Of a stretch of DNA of 64,000 bases, positions 49,859 through 61,864 are shown in pieces. This stretch comes from Echinococcus granulosus (Eukaryota > Platyhelminthes > Cestoda > Cyclophyllidea > Taeniidae): positions 1,383,073-1,447,072 of the forward strand of contig NW_020170389.1 of the NCBI RefSeq assembly GCF_000524195.1, written 5' to 3'. Position numbers and translations under genes: made by a program. Position 1 is the stretch's first letter. Each line of letters opens with the position of its first letter. The notes beneath the pieces were generated by a model that made no database searches, had not been told where the DNA came from, and saw only the letters and a program-made list of their open reading frames with translations.

Positions 49859-52601
49859 CTAATGCCGCAGAATGCTTCGATCCGGCTCCGTCTGGGTGAT
49901 GCTTTTGGCACTCAAGACTCGGCGAGTCGAAAACCCTTTGAAAGAAGGTAAAGCAAGGTGAGGAAATGCTATAGAAGACATGATTTGAACAAGAGGAAAC
50001 CTACTTTTACAGACCACCTTGCCGAAGGAAACGCGCTTTTTCTCGCGTATAGGTGAAGTCTGATCCATTACTGAAAGGTCAAATTCTGGTTTTGTTGTCA
50101 CACTGGCTGGTTCCCCGTTCATTGCGGAAGAAGCTGCCGCGGAAACATCCTCTCTTACATCAACATCAGCTATTGCCTGTAATGAAATGAGTTATGGAAC
50201 CAGATACCCAATAGACCATTAAGGATTTGAATTGCTACAAGCAATAAAAAGGCAAACCGCTGACATTTACGATAACGTGCATTTGCCGCACCATATGATA
50301 CCAAATGTGAAACATCGGATTTAAAGCGTTCGCCCAAACTGTTGATGGTGCAGTCTTCAGGTGCCAGCAATCATTCAGCGAAAATGAGCAAAATAGTTAA
50401 AGATGACCTATTGGCGATAAGTTGGCGCAGTCTACTTGAGACGACAAGTCTAAGTTCAAACAGAATCATTTACAAGAACTTGCAAACTCTACTGAACGGT
50501 TTTCATTACCCCTATCATTTCGCCCATCCACATTGACCACGGCAGACATTCACTCACTTTGACCGGTTGAGTTAATCAAGTGTCTCAAACATCTCTGAGA
50601 TGACAGCACAAAAGTACCAAACTGATGGATGGATGTCCAGAACACGACATGGCAATAACGAAGTATAATGACTGTTCGAGGAGGTTTACATTTTGATACT
50701 ATTCAGCCGTGTTTCTCCATTTCGTCCAACTTTGCCACTGATGAATGCGGCTGCCTTTACAAGAAGTTTTGGTTAGTTGGCCTTGATATGGTTAATCCAT
50801 TTACTAACCAGGAATTGTCAAAAGGAATAAAATTTAAAAAAGACATCACAAACGCCATTCGCATTTCGGTTGAAATAAATATGCATTTCCGTAAAAAAAG
50901 AAAACCAAAAGTAGTCTCGGATATCGTAAGTCTCGTTTTACGAAAAATTTGTCGACTGATGAAAATGCAGTCATTTCCATTTATTGCATGAATAAAGAAT
51001 TCTACAGGCCTATTATCTCCAAATATAGGGCGGTAGAATACGCCATTGAAGCGAAAAAAAAGGGTTATCAATTTTGTCATACTGTTCTTTGAGAATCCGG
51101 TTCTCGGCATGGGAGAATTGACGGACTTCCCTCCTCATCGCCCAAATCTACGTTTTTCCTCCGTTTACGATGGCATGCGCTGACATCGGACGAACCTTCC
51201 TAAAATCGCACAAAACAACGGGAAACCGACCGCTTTTGCTACAAACGCTACTGTAACCGAGCCGGCGAAACCTACAAAGTTCTCCAGAAAATCTTGCAAC
51301 CTCCTCTTCTTTGTCGGAGTGGTGGTATTGATGGATGGAGCAACGACAGGAGTGGCTTCTGCATCATTTGAGACTGCCGGATTTTCATAAAAGTTCCTTC
51401 GCTGGTCATTGATTCTGGACTTTTTCGTGTGCAACCTAAATAGCCACAAAGAAGAATTTCGTTATTACACCAAGTCAAAACAGTATAACATTTCAAAAAT
51501 GGTTAAAACATTCCCACATAAGTGCAATTCTTCGCAATGTTTTCCTGTGAGTCACAATCTCTGTAGATGAAACCAGTAGTTCATCACTTATCTTGTTCAG
51601 AGGTAGCTACAGAAAAGGCGACATTATAAGTATTAAAGCGAATCACTAACCTTAGGGTATCTTCGCATTTGCCTGGTTAAGAAGAGGAGTAACTTTATCA
51701 ATTCCGACGCATAGGCACTACCTCTGAAGGGAAGATGAATAAGAAATTACTCATACACTCACTTTGGAATGGCTTGAAGAGTTTCGATGGTGTGTTTGAA
51801 GAACAAGTGAATGACTGTGGGGATTTCCTGAACAGTGATCGCCCAATCAAGAGACGACATACCCCTGCATCGAGGAGCTCTTGCTGAATAACGAGGCATA
51901 AATGGAGCTTCAGGCCGATAGCTGAATTGGTGCTGGTATTTATTACATTTCCAAAAACAGCATTTACAAGCGTTTCTACGGAAACTTTACGTTTTGTAAC
52001 GGATCCAATACAGCGTACAAAGAAGACTCTCACCAGCTATAAATGAGGGAAATTTATTAAATCGGCACTCGAAAATCGATGCAAATGAGTGGTGGCTCAG
52101 ATGAAGGCCTCGGACATTCTCTGAACCACCACATATCCGCAAGAATAAATTCTGAAAGCGTCTGTCAGAACATACCATCATAAATTTATCCTCCCTCCAA
52201 GTATCCAAATTGTCCCACTCACGAGCCAAGGTCTCAAACATCGCCTTTATATACATGGATCGAATCCCCCTGGACTTTGTAGTCGAAATTAGCTTGGCAA
52301 TTCTTGCAGCGGCTTCTTCCTATATATTGCAAATTCGAAATAGCGATGGAGTAGAGTACCTGCAATAACAACTTGTCTTGCATCCACAGACTGTAATATA
52401 GACCTTTACAAACACCAAGCATGTCTTTGAAAGACATATTAACTAGGGAAACGGACAGTAAGAACAGCATTCCCGAAACCCACATTGGTCCGAACCGGGT
52501 TCCAAACTTAGGAGTTCACGGACGTATTTGTAACCCAGTTTCCGCGTCTTAATTTTGTCAGAAGCCAGCAATTTGGCTAATTTCGACACCCCACCAAGCA
52601 T
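49859..52601 (-). CDS. RRP1: RRP1 (Nop52-domain) ribosomal RNA processing protein with PP1-docking tail, 10 exons
   Basis: Nucleolar factor for large-subunit rRNA maturation. Minus-strand exons: 52601-52484, 52442-52360, 52319-52176, 52036-51863, 51827-51763, 51723-51651, 51606-51518, 51435-51276, 50176-50011, 49935-49859. Total 1149 nt, 382 aa. Family blocks: VSKLAKLLASDKIKTRKLGY near the N-terminus, KGLYYSLWMQDKLLLQEE, then AREWDNLDTWREDKFMMLVR, the RRP1 core (WMQDKPLLQEE and EW...D..R.DKFYMLVR in human). After the core comes a Thr/Pro/Lys-rich tail with TPTKKRRLQDFLENF. The C-terminus has an RVxF motif KRVSF (349-353) and SILR (378-381). Both are PP1-docking types and are placed like KVTF...SILV in human RRP1B. 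Introns are 41, 40, 139, 35, 39, 44, 82, 1099 and 75 nt. An AG preceded by seven T lies 14 nt upstream of the ATG. An extra exon in the 1.1-kb intron 8 cannot be excluded. Confidence 0.91.
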
Positions 52602-53410
52602 AATTTAGGAATCACCTAAAAAAATATTCGTGCACATTTGTCAAACATGCAAAGAACAATGAACGTAATGAACCGGCATAAGAAACCGATTAGTTGCTAC
52701 AAGACACACAACATCCACCATGTTACCAGTCAATTCCATCAATATCAAGTGCCAATTCCACACCTACAGAGAAACAAGCCTCAATCTATTAAACAGACAC
52801 GCAAGATCCAAAGGTTTCCTTCCCCCACAGCAAATTAAAACACAGAAAAACCTGCCAAGCGAAAAATTCGAGTTTATTATAAAACCTCCTAGATATCTAA
52901 ATTATTGAAGGCTAATACTGTTTAAACGTGCTATGATCACTGGGCATTAAAGTTTTAAGTCTATTTGGGTATAAGTAAATATGTGGTATTTAGTATGACG
53001 ATGAAGAATATTTTACACTTAACGGAAGGATGTGACTTATATTTTCGCCTGTCATAACAAGGTTGTAAGATGGCGTTGGATACAAATGCCAGTTAAAGTA
53101 TAACATTTTGAACTCCTGTATACAAGGAACTTCCCACCAGATAATCTAACAGCAACATTTATTATATTATACTGGAAATGAAAGCAAAGGCATTGTCTTC
53201 ACTTATAGTGCCTTGAATAAGTGACGCATTGCTCACCTATGTGTATGAATATTTTATGTTCATTGAAATGCAATTTTCAACATAAATATTGAATCATGCT
53301 CATGTGTGTAAATCACCCACTGGTCTGCAAGTTGGCATCGGCTTTAAGCTAGTATTTGTTCCTGGAGGGTAGTTTATATCAATCGGTTTTGCTGATCTAG
53401 TGCTTTGGCG
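52602..53410. promoter_or_regulatory. Head-to-head intergenic region RRP1/NDUFA6
   Basis: 809 bp between the two divergent start codons. Short frames at 52638-52838 and 52720-52908 have no features. Acceptor-like AGs lie at 52617-52616 (minus) and 53399-53400 (plus), so true transcription starts may be further inward. No TATA element is evident. A shared bidirectional promoter is likely by geometry only. Confidence 0.5.
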
Positions 53411-53813
53411 ATGTCCGCCTCCGGGGGCTTTAAGGTCGTCAGGCCTATACTTTCTAGAACTCCTGTGGAAGCAAAACGGAGAGTTCTGAATCTGTACCGT
53501 GCTTGGTATCGCCAACTTCCCTTCATTATAAAGGAATATGGGTTTACCTATGTGACCGCTACTCTTCCGCAGTTGAAGCAAAAGTTGAGGGAGGAGTTTA
53601 TGAAAAACAAAGATGTCAAGGACATTCGCGTAGTTGATCTGCTTGTACATCGGGTATATTTTCCTGTTTTTCAAATTTATTTTGTAGGGTCAAAACGATC
53701 TCCTGGAGGTTGCTCATTTATGGCGCTCTGATTGCCAAGTCATGGATGTTTTCCGGGAAACTGCGGTCGAAAAACCGAGAGATTTTCTTGCCAAATTTCT
53801 TAGTGGGCAATAG
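53411..53813 (+). CDS. NDUFA6: NADH dehydrogenase (ubiquinone) 1 alpha subcomplex subunit 6
   Basis: Accessory LYR-family subunit of mitochondrial complex I that docks the acyl carrier protein. Exons 53411-53653 and 53688-53813 encode 122 aa (human about 128-130). The LYR motif is in EAKRRVLNLYRAWYRQLP (about residues 20-37), with FMKNKDVKDIRVVDLLVHR later in exon 1. Exon 2 reads GQNDLLEVAHLWRS, then RDFLAKFLSGQ before the stop; human has KPKDFLSKF at the same place. The frame closes exactly across a 34-nt intron (GTATAT...TTGTAG), among the shortest spliceosomal sizes. The ATG is the first in frame after an AG at 53399-53400. Divergent neighbour of RRP1. Confidence 0.96.
53654..53687 (+). 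other. 34-nt spliceosomal intron of NDUFA6
   Basis: GTATATTTTC at the donor side and TTTTGTAG at the acceptor side, T-rich throughout. Removing it restores the NDUFA6 frame. Reading through it would end at a stop within the next exon region and lose the conserved C-terminus. Confidence 0.93.
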
Positions 53814-54240
53814 ACTGGTGAAACGCAGAGTAATTTGCGTTTTTACGGTTCTGTACAAAGTAGTTATGCACCAAATTGTCCCATAATAGATTTCTTACTC
53901 CGCGTCCACCATTTTCGTCACTGCTTTGCACGCCTTTTACCCAAGCAGTTTATAATTGCCAGAAGGCTATTTGATCTTTCCGGTTCTTCTTTGTTGTCAA
54001 CATTCATACACACCTAATGTGCTTTGTATGCCGGTTTATTTTTTGACTAGTCGCAGTTTAATTTGCCGTTGCATCTCTAACCTTAGGTCAAGATTTTTGA
54101 TCTGGTTCAATTTCACCAGTAGTCCTAGCTCATTGGCGTTAATACGGTAAATTTTGTAATTGGCCTAATCTTCGAACATCGTTTCGCTCTGCTCTGTTTC
54201 TATACATATTACTGACGTTTTAGCGGTAGGTGATTCTTGT
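53814..54240. other. 3' flank of NDUFA6, no gene seen
   Basis: T-rich plus-strand sequence, presumably the NDUFA6 3' UTR and intergenic DNA. Frames 53835-54017 and 53956-54150 lack any motif. Confidence 0.5.
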
Positions 54241-54412
54241 ACGGTGGCGATTAGTTTTATGAGTAAATGCATTAAATTTAGTGATTTTAAACTACGCTGT
54301 ACTCATTCAATCAAGGTTGAGTTGGTGATTTTTGTGCAAAGTCCTACCACTTCGTCACATCGTAGTACTTACCTCGCTGTCTAGATGTTAAGAGTTCTTG
54401 TTTCGTTCGTGA
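54241..54412 (+). repeat. Diverged direct repeat, left copy
   Basis: Shares ordered blocks with 55193-55375: ggtggcg, tgagtaaatgc, taaattta, actcattcaat, cgctgtctagatgttaagagttctt. Unrelated by eye to the TRIM family. Confidence 0.55.
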
Positions 54413-55192
54413 ATGGTGTACCAGTTTTGATCTTTTCCTTCACCTCATAAGTTTTCGGCTTGGATATAAGAAGTGCCCCAGGAACTTGTATCGCATTTAG
54501 TGCTGGCGTTCCAAAGAATTTTCTCCAATATGTCTGCAAATACGATTGCATGTATGGCAAATTGACGTGTCTTTGCGCTCGCCTCGAATAATCTAGTTTT
54601 AGCCATTTGGGTTTTTTACTTTATCCTTAAGGCTTAGACGCCAGTAAACCAAGCGCCTTGGAGGGAGGTGACTGTAAGTGACACGTCACGAGCAGTGGCC
54701 ATCAATGCAGCTACTATGGCGGGGTGGTGCGTTAGATTAAGCACTTTCCGACACTGCGGTACCTGTTAATTTCGGTAGTTTAGCTGTTGCCTTTCCCCGA
54801 GGGGCGATTGTGGATTTGTTTCTCCTTGGAAAGGGCCATAAATCAACATACAATTTGCCAGACGGGAGTGCGTTTTTTATATCTCAGAGCACGCTTGCGG
54901 ACGTCACGGCATTAGGGCGAGTTGAATCATGCGTCAGAATACGCCTCAATTACCTTAGAGCAAAAAAAAATGGGACGTTGCATTAATTGATGTCTGAGGA
55001 CGATTGGCTACATAAAGTGGCGTTTCTGAAGTGATGAAATCGTGGTGCGTGAAGCTGATCTCATTTTTAAGGCCCTACAGACTGGTAAATTTTTCTAGTG
55101 AGTAATTCGATAACATGAATCGAGAGTCAGCGAAAGTAACTTGAAATTGAGTATTCTTTCATTACTTGGTTGTGCAGTGAAACGCGCAACAT

Positions 55193-55375
55193 TGGGTGGC
55201 GGCACTGGGTTTGTTTTGTGAGTTAATGCTTTAAATTTATTGTTTTTTTAGGAAAGTGCACTGCACTCGTTCAATTAAAGTCGAGTAAGTGCTTTGGTCT
55301 ACGATTCCGCCACTTCTCCACGCTGTGGAGTACGCCTCGGTGTCTAAACGTTAAGGGTTCTTTTTCGATCATGAG
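55193..55375 (+). repeat. Diverged direct repeat, right copy
   Basis: Matching blocks are ggtggcgg, tgagttaatgc, taaattta, actcgttcaat and ctcggtgtctaaacgttaaggg. The spacer to the left copy is about 780 bp and has no coding content I can see. Confidence 0.55.
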
Positions 55376-55834
55376 CATAGGGTTGAGTAGTGATGAGCGC
55401 AACTTTAAGTAGCGGTACTGGACTTATTGAAAGTTTGAATAAATTTGGCTTATGGCACACTGGAGCATACTACACCGGGGAGTCGATCGGGCTGCGTCCA
55501 AATTGCACAGACGAGAAGCTAGGTTCAAGTTCAGTAAGGCAGAGGGGATGATAGTTTTAAGGTCATTGTATTCTACGCATCTCGAAGGGGCTGCAGTGTT
55601 ACGTTAATTGCGATCCAGCGCTTAAGTAGCCATCAAATTGTGTGCTCCAGCCCTAATGAGGGCGATTTCAGCAAGGAGTAAAGGCATGGAAATTTTATTT
55701 AAAGCGCTCGGTGAAGCCTTTGTGTTTAGAAAGCCAAACAGGCACTATTTTCGACAGGCAGCCTAGTTGCCCGTAGCTCACTGTAGAATGAGAGGTGGGT
55801 GTGATATAAGGCGATTTCGCTAGCATGCTCTTCA

Positions 55835-56230
55835 TCACTTGTCACTTGAAATTCCTGTACCCGACCCTGATTTGAAAGCGTTGTTTGCCATCACAAAGAC
55901 CAGCGTTGTTAGCCGACACAGAGGTATGGGCCTTGGGAACCGAGTGGTTTCGTTATATTTAATGCAAAATGTTACTAAAAATCGCAAGTGATACAGGCCC
56001 AAATTCCCGATTCCAGCTTCTCTGGTCATGGGAGCTTGGAATGTGCTTGTTGCTTGTCCATAAACATCTTCTCTCACCACCTTCTCAATATGTGCTATAG
56101 TTATCCTCAAATAGTCTGGACTGAGCGTTAGATAATCGAAAACTGCGCCGCATTTCAGCAGGTAGTTTCTTCCTAATCCTTGCTCAATGTAGGTATGCAT
56201 CGATATCAAAATACTTAGAAGCGAAGGCAA
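55835..56230 (-). CDS. Unrecognised open frame of 131 codons
   Basis: Longest unassigned single frame in the right third of the window. Central part reads LKCGAVFDYLTLSPDYLRIT then IAHIEKVVREDVYGQ, which has protein-like amphipathic character. No known domain recognised. It could be a real exon, a decayed transposon frame or chance. No clear splice or start evidence. Confidence 0.22.
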   Translation of the reverse strand: MPSLLSILISMHTYIEQGLGRNYLLKCGAVFDYLTLSPDYLRITIAHIEKVVREDVYGQATSTFQAPMTREAGIGNLGLYHLRFLVTFCIKYNETTRFPRPIPLCRLTTLVFVMANNAFKSGSGTGISSDK

Positions 56231-57148
56231 TTTTCTTGGTAATGCTTGATGATTAATTCACAGTGAATAGTCAAATCTGGATTTTATTTGTGCAGATTCA
56301 CAACCTTGTTGTGTGCACTTTAGCCTTTTTTGTGTCGAATATTTCTCCCAGTTCCTTTTATTGCGAAAAGCTGAAATATCCCTTCTAATAAAGTGAGTGA
56401 CAAGTAAGTAACCTAGACAAAATCAGGATAAACCGTGACTGTAATAATATAATGCGGTATAAATTGCTAACCTTCTTAGGTATTATAGTAATGAATGCGA
56501 AACGTAGATGACGTGGTGCTATAGCAATGACATCTTTCTGGGTTCAAATGCTCATCCATACATCGTCGATATGTTGTTGAGCCGATCCATTTAGCGACCC
56601 ATTTTCAATTAATACCTACCATTGGGTAGGCAATTAGTCTTCAGTGAAATTGTCAAGAATTGTCACATCACTTTTGGAAAGTGACTCAATGGAGACTTAC
56701 TAGTAGAGAAATGTGTGTTTCCTACCTTCATAAAACAATTAATTTGGAATATAATAAGCCTTCTGTTATATGAAATAAAGGGAGGCCCGATTAAGGCATT
56801 TTTCGAGTATTTAATAAGTACAAGGGTTTGTCGTGGATAAAGCTTTGAGACAATCTGAATAACATTCTGGTGAGACCCAGTGTAAACTAAACTGTAAATA
56901 AAGTAAGGATGATCAACTTCTATAGTGCATTTAACGGCAAGTTTTTTTTTTAATTATTATGAAAAGGTAAGAATTCATTATCGTCATGAATATAGGCTTT
57001 GCTTTTGGCACGCCCTCCACCACCGCCGATTGTATGTAAGATAACAATTTGACTCTCCAACATCAGGGTCGAAAATATATGACAAGTGATAACTCTGGGT
57101 TTAATCACGTGGCAGACTGGTTGGGCTTGAAACAATAAAGTAGATAAG
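56231..57148. other. Non-coding, nothing assigned
   Basis: AT-rich sequence with no domain-bearing frame; precedes a solo terminal repeat. Confidence 0.45.
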
Positions 57149-57309
57149 TGTAATACGTTAATTGTTTGATTAACTCTCAGTTTTGGTAACGGACCACTAA
57201 GGGCCCCCGCCACTGTACCTCCTCTGGGCGGCCTGTACTTTACGTCCCAAATACATGTTCTGCCTGAGCATTATTTCTTCTTTCGTCTTCCCAGTCAGCA
57301 CACACTACA
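57149..57309 (+). repeat. Solo terminal repeat of the TRIM family
   Basis: 161 bp, TGTAATACGTTAATTGTTTG at the start and CACACTACA at the end. Contains aactctcagttttggtaac, gggcggcctg and ttcgtcttcccagtcagc. One of the best-preserved 5' ends of the family. Confidence 0.7.
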
Positions 57310-59574
57310 ACGAAAGCATTGGATCGTTGAGGGTTAATCATTAAATTTCATCAAGTATGGAATTTATTAGTCTATGGCTTTAATACTTTCTCTATTTCAA
57401 AGCAGATTGCAGTTTGTGGACATCTCATTTTGTGTGTTCGACATCAGACATTGTGCCAATTTGGATTAGGGGTCAAGCAGTAGGAAAAATTGCATTGCAG
57501 AACATAAAGACATTAGCGAGGAGAATATGATAGCGTCTGTGAGTAAATTACCAGCAAGATTGAATGTATTTTGACCTTTCAATTAGCAAAACAGACTAAT
57601 CATTTGAAACAAGTCGATAGGTTAAAAAATCTAGGCTGTTTTATGTATTTTGCCATAACCAAGTTCCTCAGATTTCGCTCTCTTCGCCACCGTAGATAAA
57701 ATACAAACCATCCCCGCATGGTTGGACCTTCGTCCACTGTGCAGATGCCATTAACTTTTACATACAGTGGAATTCGAAATTGGGTTTTCACTCATAAAAA
57801 GTAATGACATCGGCTTGGAAATTCTGAGTCGCTTTTGCGTCATACTCATTACGAATGCATGCTGACTACGAGTAAAGTCCGATTTGATTTAAATGTGAGA
57901 AACAAACAAAGTTCCTTGACTACAACACAATAAATTACTCAATACTTTATTCTCAGTGGCGGGGTTAAAACAGCCGCTTACTTAACTAATCGTATTCTGG
58001 AGCTATTTGTATCACCTAAAAAAGTATTTTCCTTAGTCCAAACAAGCTGTGATAAGCGTTCTGGGGGATTCGCACGTCCCCTCGGTGTCACTGCCCTATC
58101 TTTAGGCTATTACATAACAGTGCTAAACGTTGAAGTGTTTATCCCATTATTATGAAACATATCCCTAAACTTGATGGAGGCAAGGCACTTATGCTGTCTT
58201 TAAAATCACGAATTATGACAGCGAGCTCGATAAAGACGTCTCCAGATGAGCTTAAAATGGATCTCGAGGAATTACTATGGGGTTGGAATTAGTAAGGCTC
58301 GTCCATTTGGCTACACAAGGGTGCATGCGAGAGTTGTCAACATAAAAATCTACTCATTGAAATTTGCCTGGGTAATGGCTGAAGATCCTTGAATGTTTTA
58401 CACGAACTGGATGAAATTGTACAACTTTTACCATTGAAGCGAGGAGTACCCTGTCGCGTACAGCTGTCGAAAACTGATTCCCGGTACGTAACGCTGTGTT
58501 TACCGCATAATCGTAATGACTACTGGACTGAGAAATTTCAGTGTCCATGCTATTAAATGCAATATAGTGTGTTCAAAATTTCAGAATTCTTTTCTAAGAT
58601 AATTAAGTTTAATTTAAATGATTCCAAGGTAGCAAATTGTCACCTAACAATCTCCCCCCTAAGGTACTCACCAAAACGTTGGAGAGATGTGAAATTATTT
58701 AAGACCGATTAAAAACTTGAAAAAAATCCAATGGTTATACTTTTGTAGCGATGTTTGATAAAGTGGTTCCCGGGGCTGTAAGCGGATGAAATAATGTTAC
58801 GTGGTGGATATAATGGAGTGCTTATTCCGAGTAAACAACACACATTTGGCGTCGTTAAATTATCAGCTCCCACTAAGTAAAACAATTCAGCAAAAAAGCC
58901 ATTTAAATGGTTTTTATTAGTACAACTATTTTTTCAAAAAATAATACTTTAAAAAACAATTGCTAGCAATTTACCTATAGTATATTCCATTAATATAGTG
59001 CGACTAATTTTTGTGAGCTTTTACAAAGACGGCGATTTCTATGCCACAAGCCCATAATTTGGAGGTGCAGCGATATAGAAAGGTTATTAACATGATGAAG
59101 GCAACAACAGGTTTTGCGCGATTACGGAGAGGGCCTTTGCTCCTGACGTAACCATCTAAAAGTACAATTGTCAAGTGAGAGAAGACTGACGTGGTTTACA
59201 TTAAAAACGCCTAATCATCAAAACGCTCTCTTAAATGGGTAGGTTGCTTTTTGTAAAAGTGATCGGAATTGAAAGGCGAAGTTTTTGTTGTGATGCGGTT
59301 ATTACATCAAGCTAAACGCAGACCAGTTGTTATATATGGCTGGACTTGCTAAAAATTTCGGTCTAATCTTTTTACCAACCTACGTATTTGTGGAAAAAAG
59401 ACGAGAGGTATGACAAAAAGTATTCAGCACTTTAGAATTTAATGAGGCGAATACTGCCGTGTACAATTTCAGTGTCACGTATACTATTAGCGACTTATGG
59501 TGTAGTCTTCACCCCTTGAGAAAGCATCAGTTGCTTCATCAAAAGCGTGAGCATGCCGCCTGTATGCTGCTAAT
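57310..59574. other. Non-coding stretch, nothing assigned
   Basis: About 2.3 kb. Frames 57600-57791 and 58354-58548 (minus) have no recognisable content. Confidence 0.4.
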
Positions 59575-59904
59575 TTGAGTGTTTTCAAAGTTGTTTTAAA
59601 CAAATTGAATAACTCGTTAAAATACACCCAAAATTTTGCAATTTTTTTAAATGCATCTCAAATGGTTGGTCATTATTGTCGCCTCAGTCGATTTTCCAAC
59701 ATGAAAGGTCTTGAAGGTGTAGGCACTAATATGCTTATGCCAAAACCCGAACTATTCTATTCTACATCTTCTCGCAAAGAGGGGTCGTCTAATAACTTAG
59801 CCAACCGACGAGTGATGAGATCAGTATGTCCAAATACTGTTGAGCACTTTTTATTGCGATCTTCAGCATCTGACTTGCTTGAGACATCCGACACTTCGGC
59901 CTAG
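59575..59904 (+). CDS. Candidate terminal exon, unknown protein
   Basis: The frame runs to a TAG at 59902-59904 and is open for 109 codons. The distal half is polar and protein-like: MPKPELFYSTSSRKEGSSNN, then RSVCPNTVEHFLLRSSASDL. An acceptor-like gcctcag about 220 nt before the stop could start the exon. No domain recognised, no partner exon found. Confidence 0.25.
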   Translation: MSVFKVVLNKLNNSLKYTQNFAIFLNASQMVGHYCRLSRFSNMKGLEGVGTNMLMPKPELFYSTSSRKEGSSNNLANRRVMRSVCPNTVEHFLLRSSASDLLETSDTSA

Positions 59905-61864
59905 TGCAAAAAGGAAATTAAAACCTAAACTTTGGTTGCCTGAGCCTTTAGTTTTTTAACAATAAATAGGGAAGATCATTGGCTGCGTAGAATTTAAGTT
60001 TGAGAATTAAGAAAAATTGGGAGCATTGGTTGTTGGAGGTACGTGATATCCCGCAACTACTAACTGGGAAAAGTTGACCAAATTTGTTATAAAGAAGAAA
60101 ACTAAACAAGGGGATTATTTTTTTTAAAACTACAGCAAGACATAACCTAGAAGAACAAACAAGTGCAATGTGCGGTAACCCCTTGGTAATTTGGTCCCAA
60201 CGGAATTCAAAAATCGCTTGTACTTCCCCTAAGCCTTTGAATAGCTGACACGATCTCTTTTATACCAAGGCAGTACAAGTCACGATAGTAAATTAGAAAT
60301 AAATTAAGCGAGAGACGCCCTCTATTCTCATAGTAAAGTTCCTGCACTAGCAAAAAACAACTGAGTGCATTGTAGAACGTCTCAATCAAGTTTCATCGTT
60401 TGATACCCAAAAATCGTCTGCAAAATACATTGCAAAAGTGTTCCCTCACGAACTACTAGACCTTTAGGCCTAACAAAACCTTCGCAAAGGAGAACTGTCA
60501 TGGCTCAACGAACCAATAACTGCAAGCGACCTTGTCCACCCAATCGGAAGGCTCCACTTTGTGAAAAACTAATATAATAAGAACTGCACTCCGAATCCCG
60601 CCTAATGCACTTAGCCAACGGAGAAAAGGGTCTCCGTAAAATGACCGACAAGACTTACGGGGAAAAACCACATTCTGATTCTAGGCGTGAGTTTGATTTG
60701 CAAATATTTGCATAGAAAATTTCATTTATAATTTGGTCTAATTGAGAAATCTCTTTCAAAATATGTATAAAATTGCAAATGGGGAAATTAATGAAGTGCT
60801 ATGTCTGTGATCTTGATTTTATTTTTAAAGCTTCATTTATCAGTATTTTCCCAGCTTTATTCGCAAATCTCATAAAGAACAATCGGGTTTTTATTCAGCT
60901 TTCAAGATAATTATAAGGCACGGATTTTATGCATGGCAAAGGTTACTCAAACTATTTATCTAGCACAGCCCAGACGAAAATTGACCACCAACGCTTGTTT
61001 GTTTAGTTGTTCTAGCATGTCACCCATTGTTTTTGTTTTCTTTTCCCTTTCCAATCTGAGTGATTCACTTTGAGACCACGCGTGTGACTTAGGGGCTCAG
61101 GCTAGGGGATCGGAGCATCACTTATAGGTGATTCCGTTAGTTTACGTATTGATGCATCGAAAACTCAAATTCGGCACATTTTGTCATGTGAATGGTGTCT
61201 CCTCATCCATTGTAAAAACTTGTGGTTAAATACATCGAGGAATAGGCAGTTGATAGAATATCTCCGACCAATCAACTGATCCGGCAAAAATCACTGTTAC
61301 TTTTAGCTTATCATGAGTCCAAAGAAATAACTGAGAAGCAACGTCAGTCATTGCTGACAACTGGTGAAATTCGAGAACTCGTGGGTGATAATTATACTGC
61401 AATGAATTTGGCAGTAAATTAACCCGACTTCTGTTTGCAGTTTTTACAAAACAAATAAACTTTCTAGTAGCAGTATTTTCAATGCAAACGCGATTTTCAA
61501 ATTTAAAAACGATGGCGCTTCACAAGACTTAATCTAACATAGGAGGTAAACCTAGCAGCCCAAATGTCTTTACCCCTCAGCTCACATATCTAGTAACTTA
61601 AAACAGTATATAAGTGAAAGAGAAGATGGGGTATTTTCCAGTAGCTACACATCAGAATAATATCACCTGGCCAAAGAAACCAAAATACAATGCATAATCA
61701 CTCACATCACCTAAAACATTCAGTGCTTGTGCTCCTCAGTTTGGCTTTAGTTTTTATCTCCAAAAAAGATCCTCTCGGTCGTTATCTACTATTTGCCAAG
61801 TACACTAACTTAACATGAATACGGGAAACTCAAAATTATTAGTATTTTCATTTTATATAACTAG
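59905..61864. other. Non-coding stretch, nothing assigned
   Basis: About 2 kb of AT-rich DNA with only short frames (for example 60207-60389 minus) and no motif. Confidence 0.4.

Noticed and set aside
50170..50370. Hydrophobic frame in RRP1 intron 8
   Set aside because: Preceded by an in-frame stop without ATG; candidate splice sites do not match the phases of RRP1 exons 8 and 9.
51987..52256. Long minus-strand frame running through RRP1 intron 3
   Set aside because: Read-through of exon 3 into the 139-nt intron. Splicing ATG|GTATGT to the exon at 52036 restores the conserved DKFMMLVR sequence.
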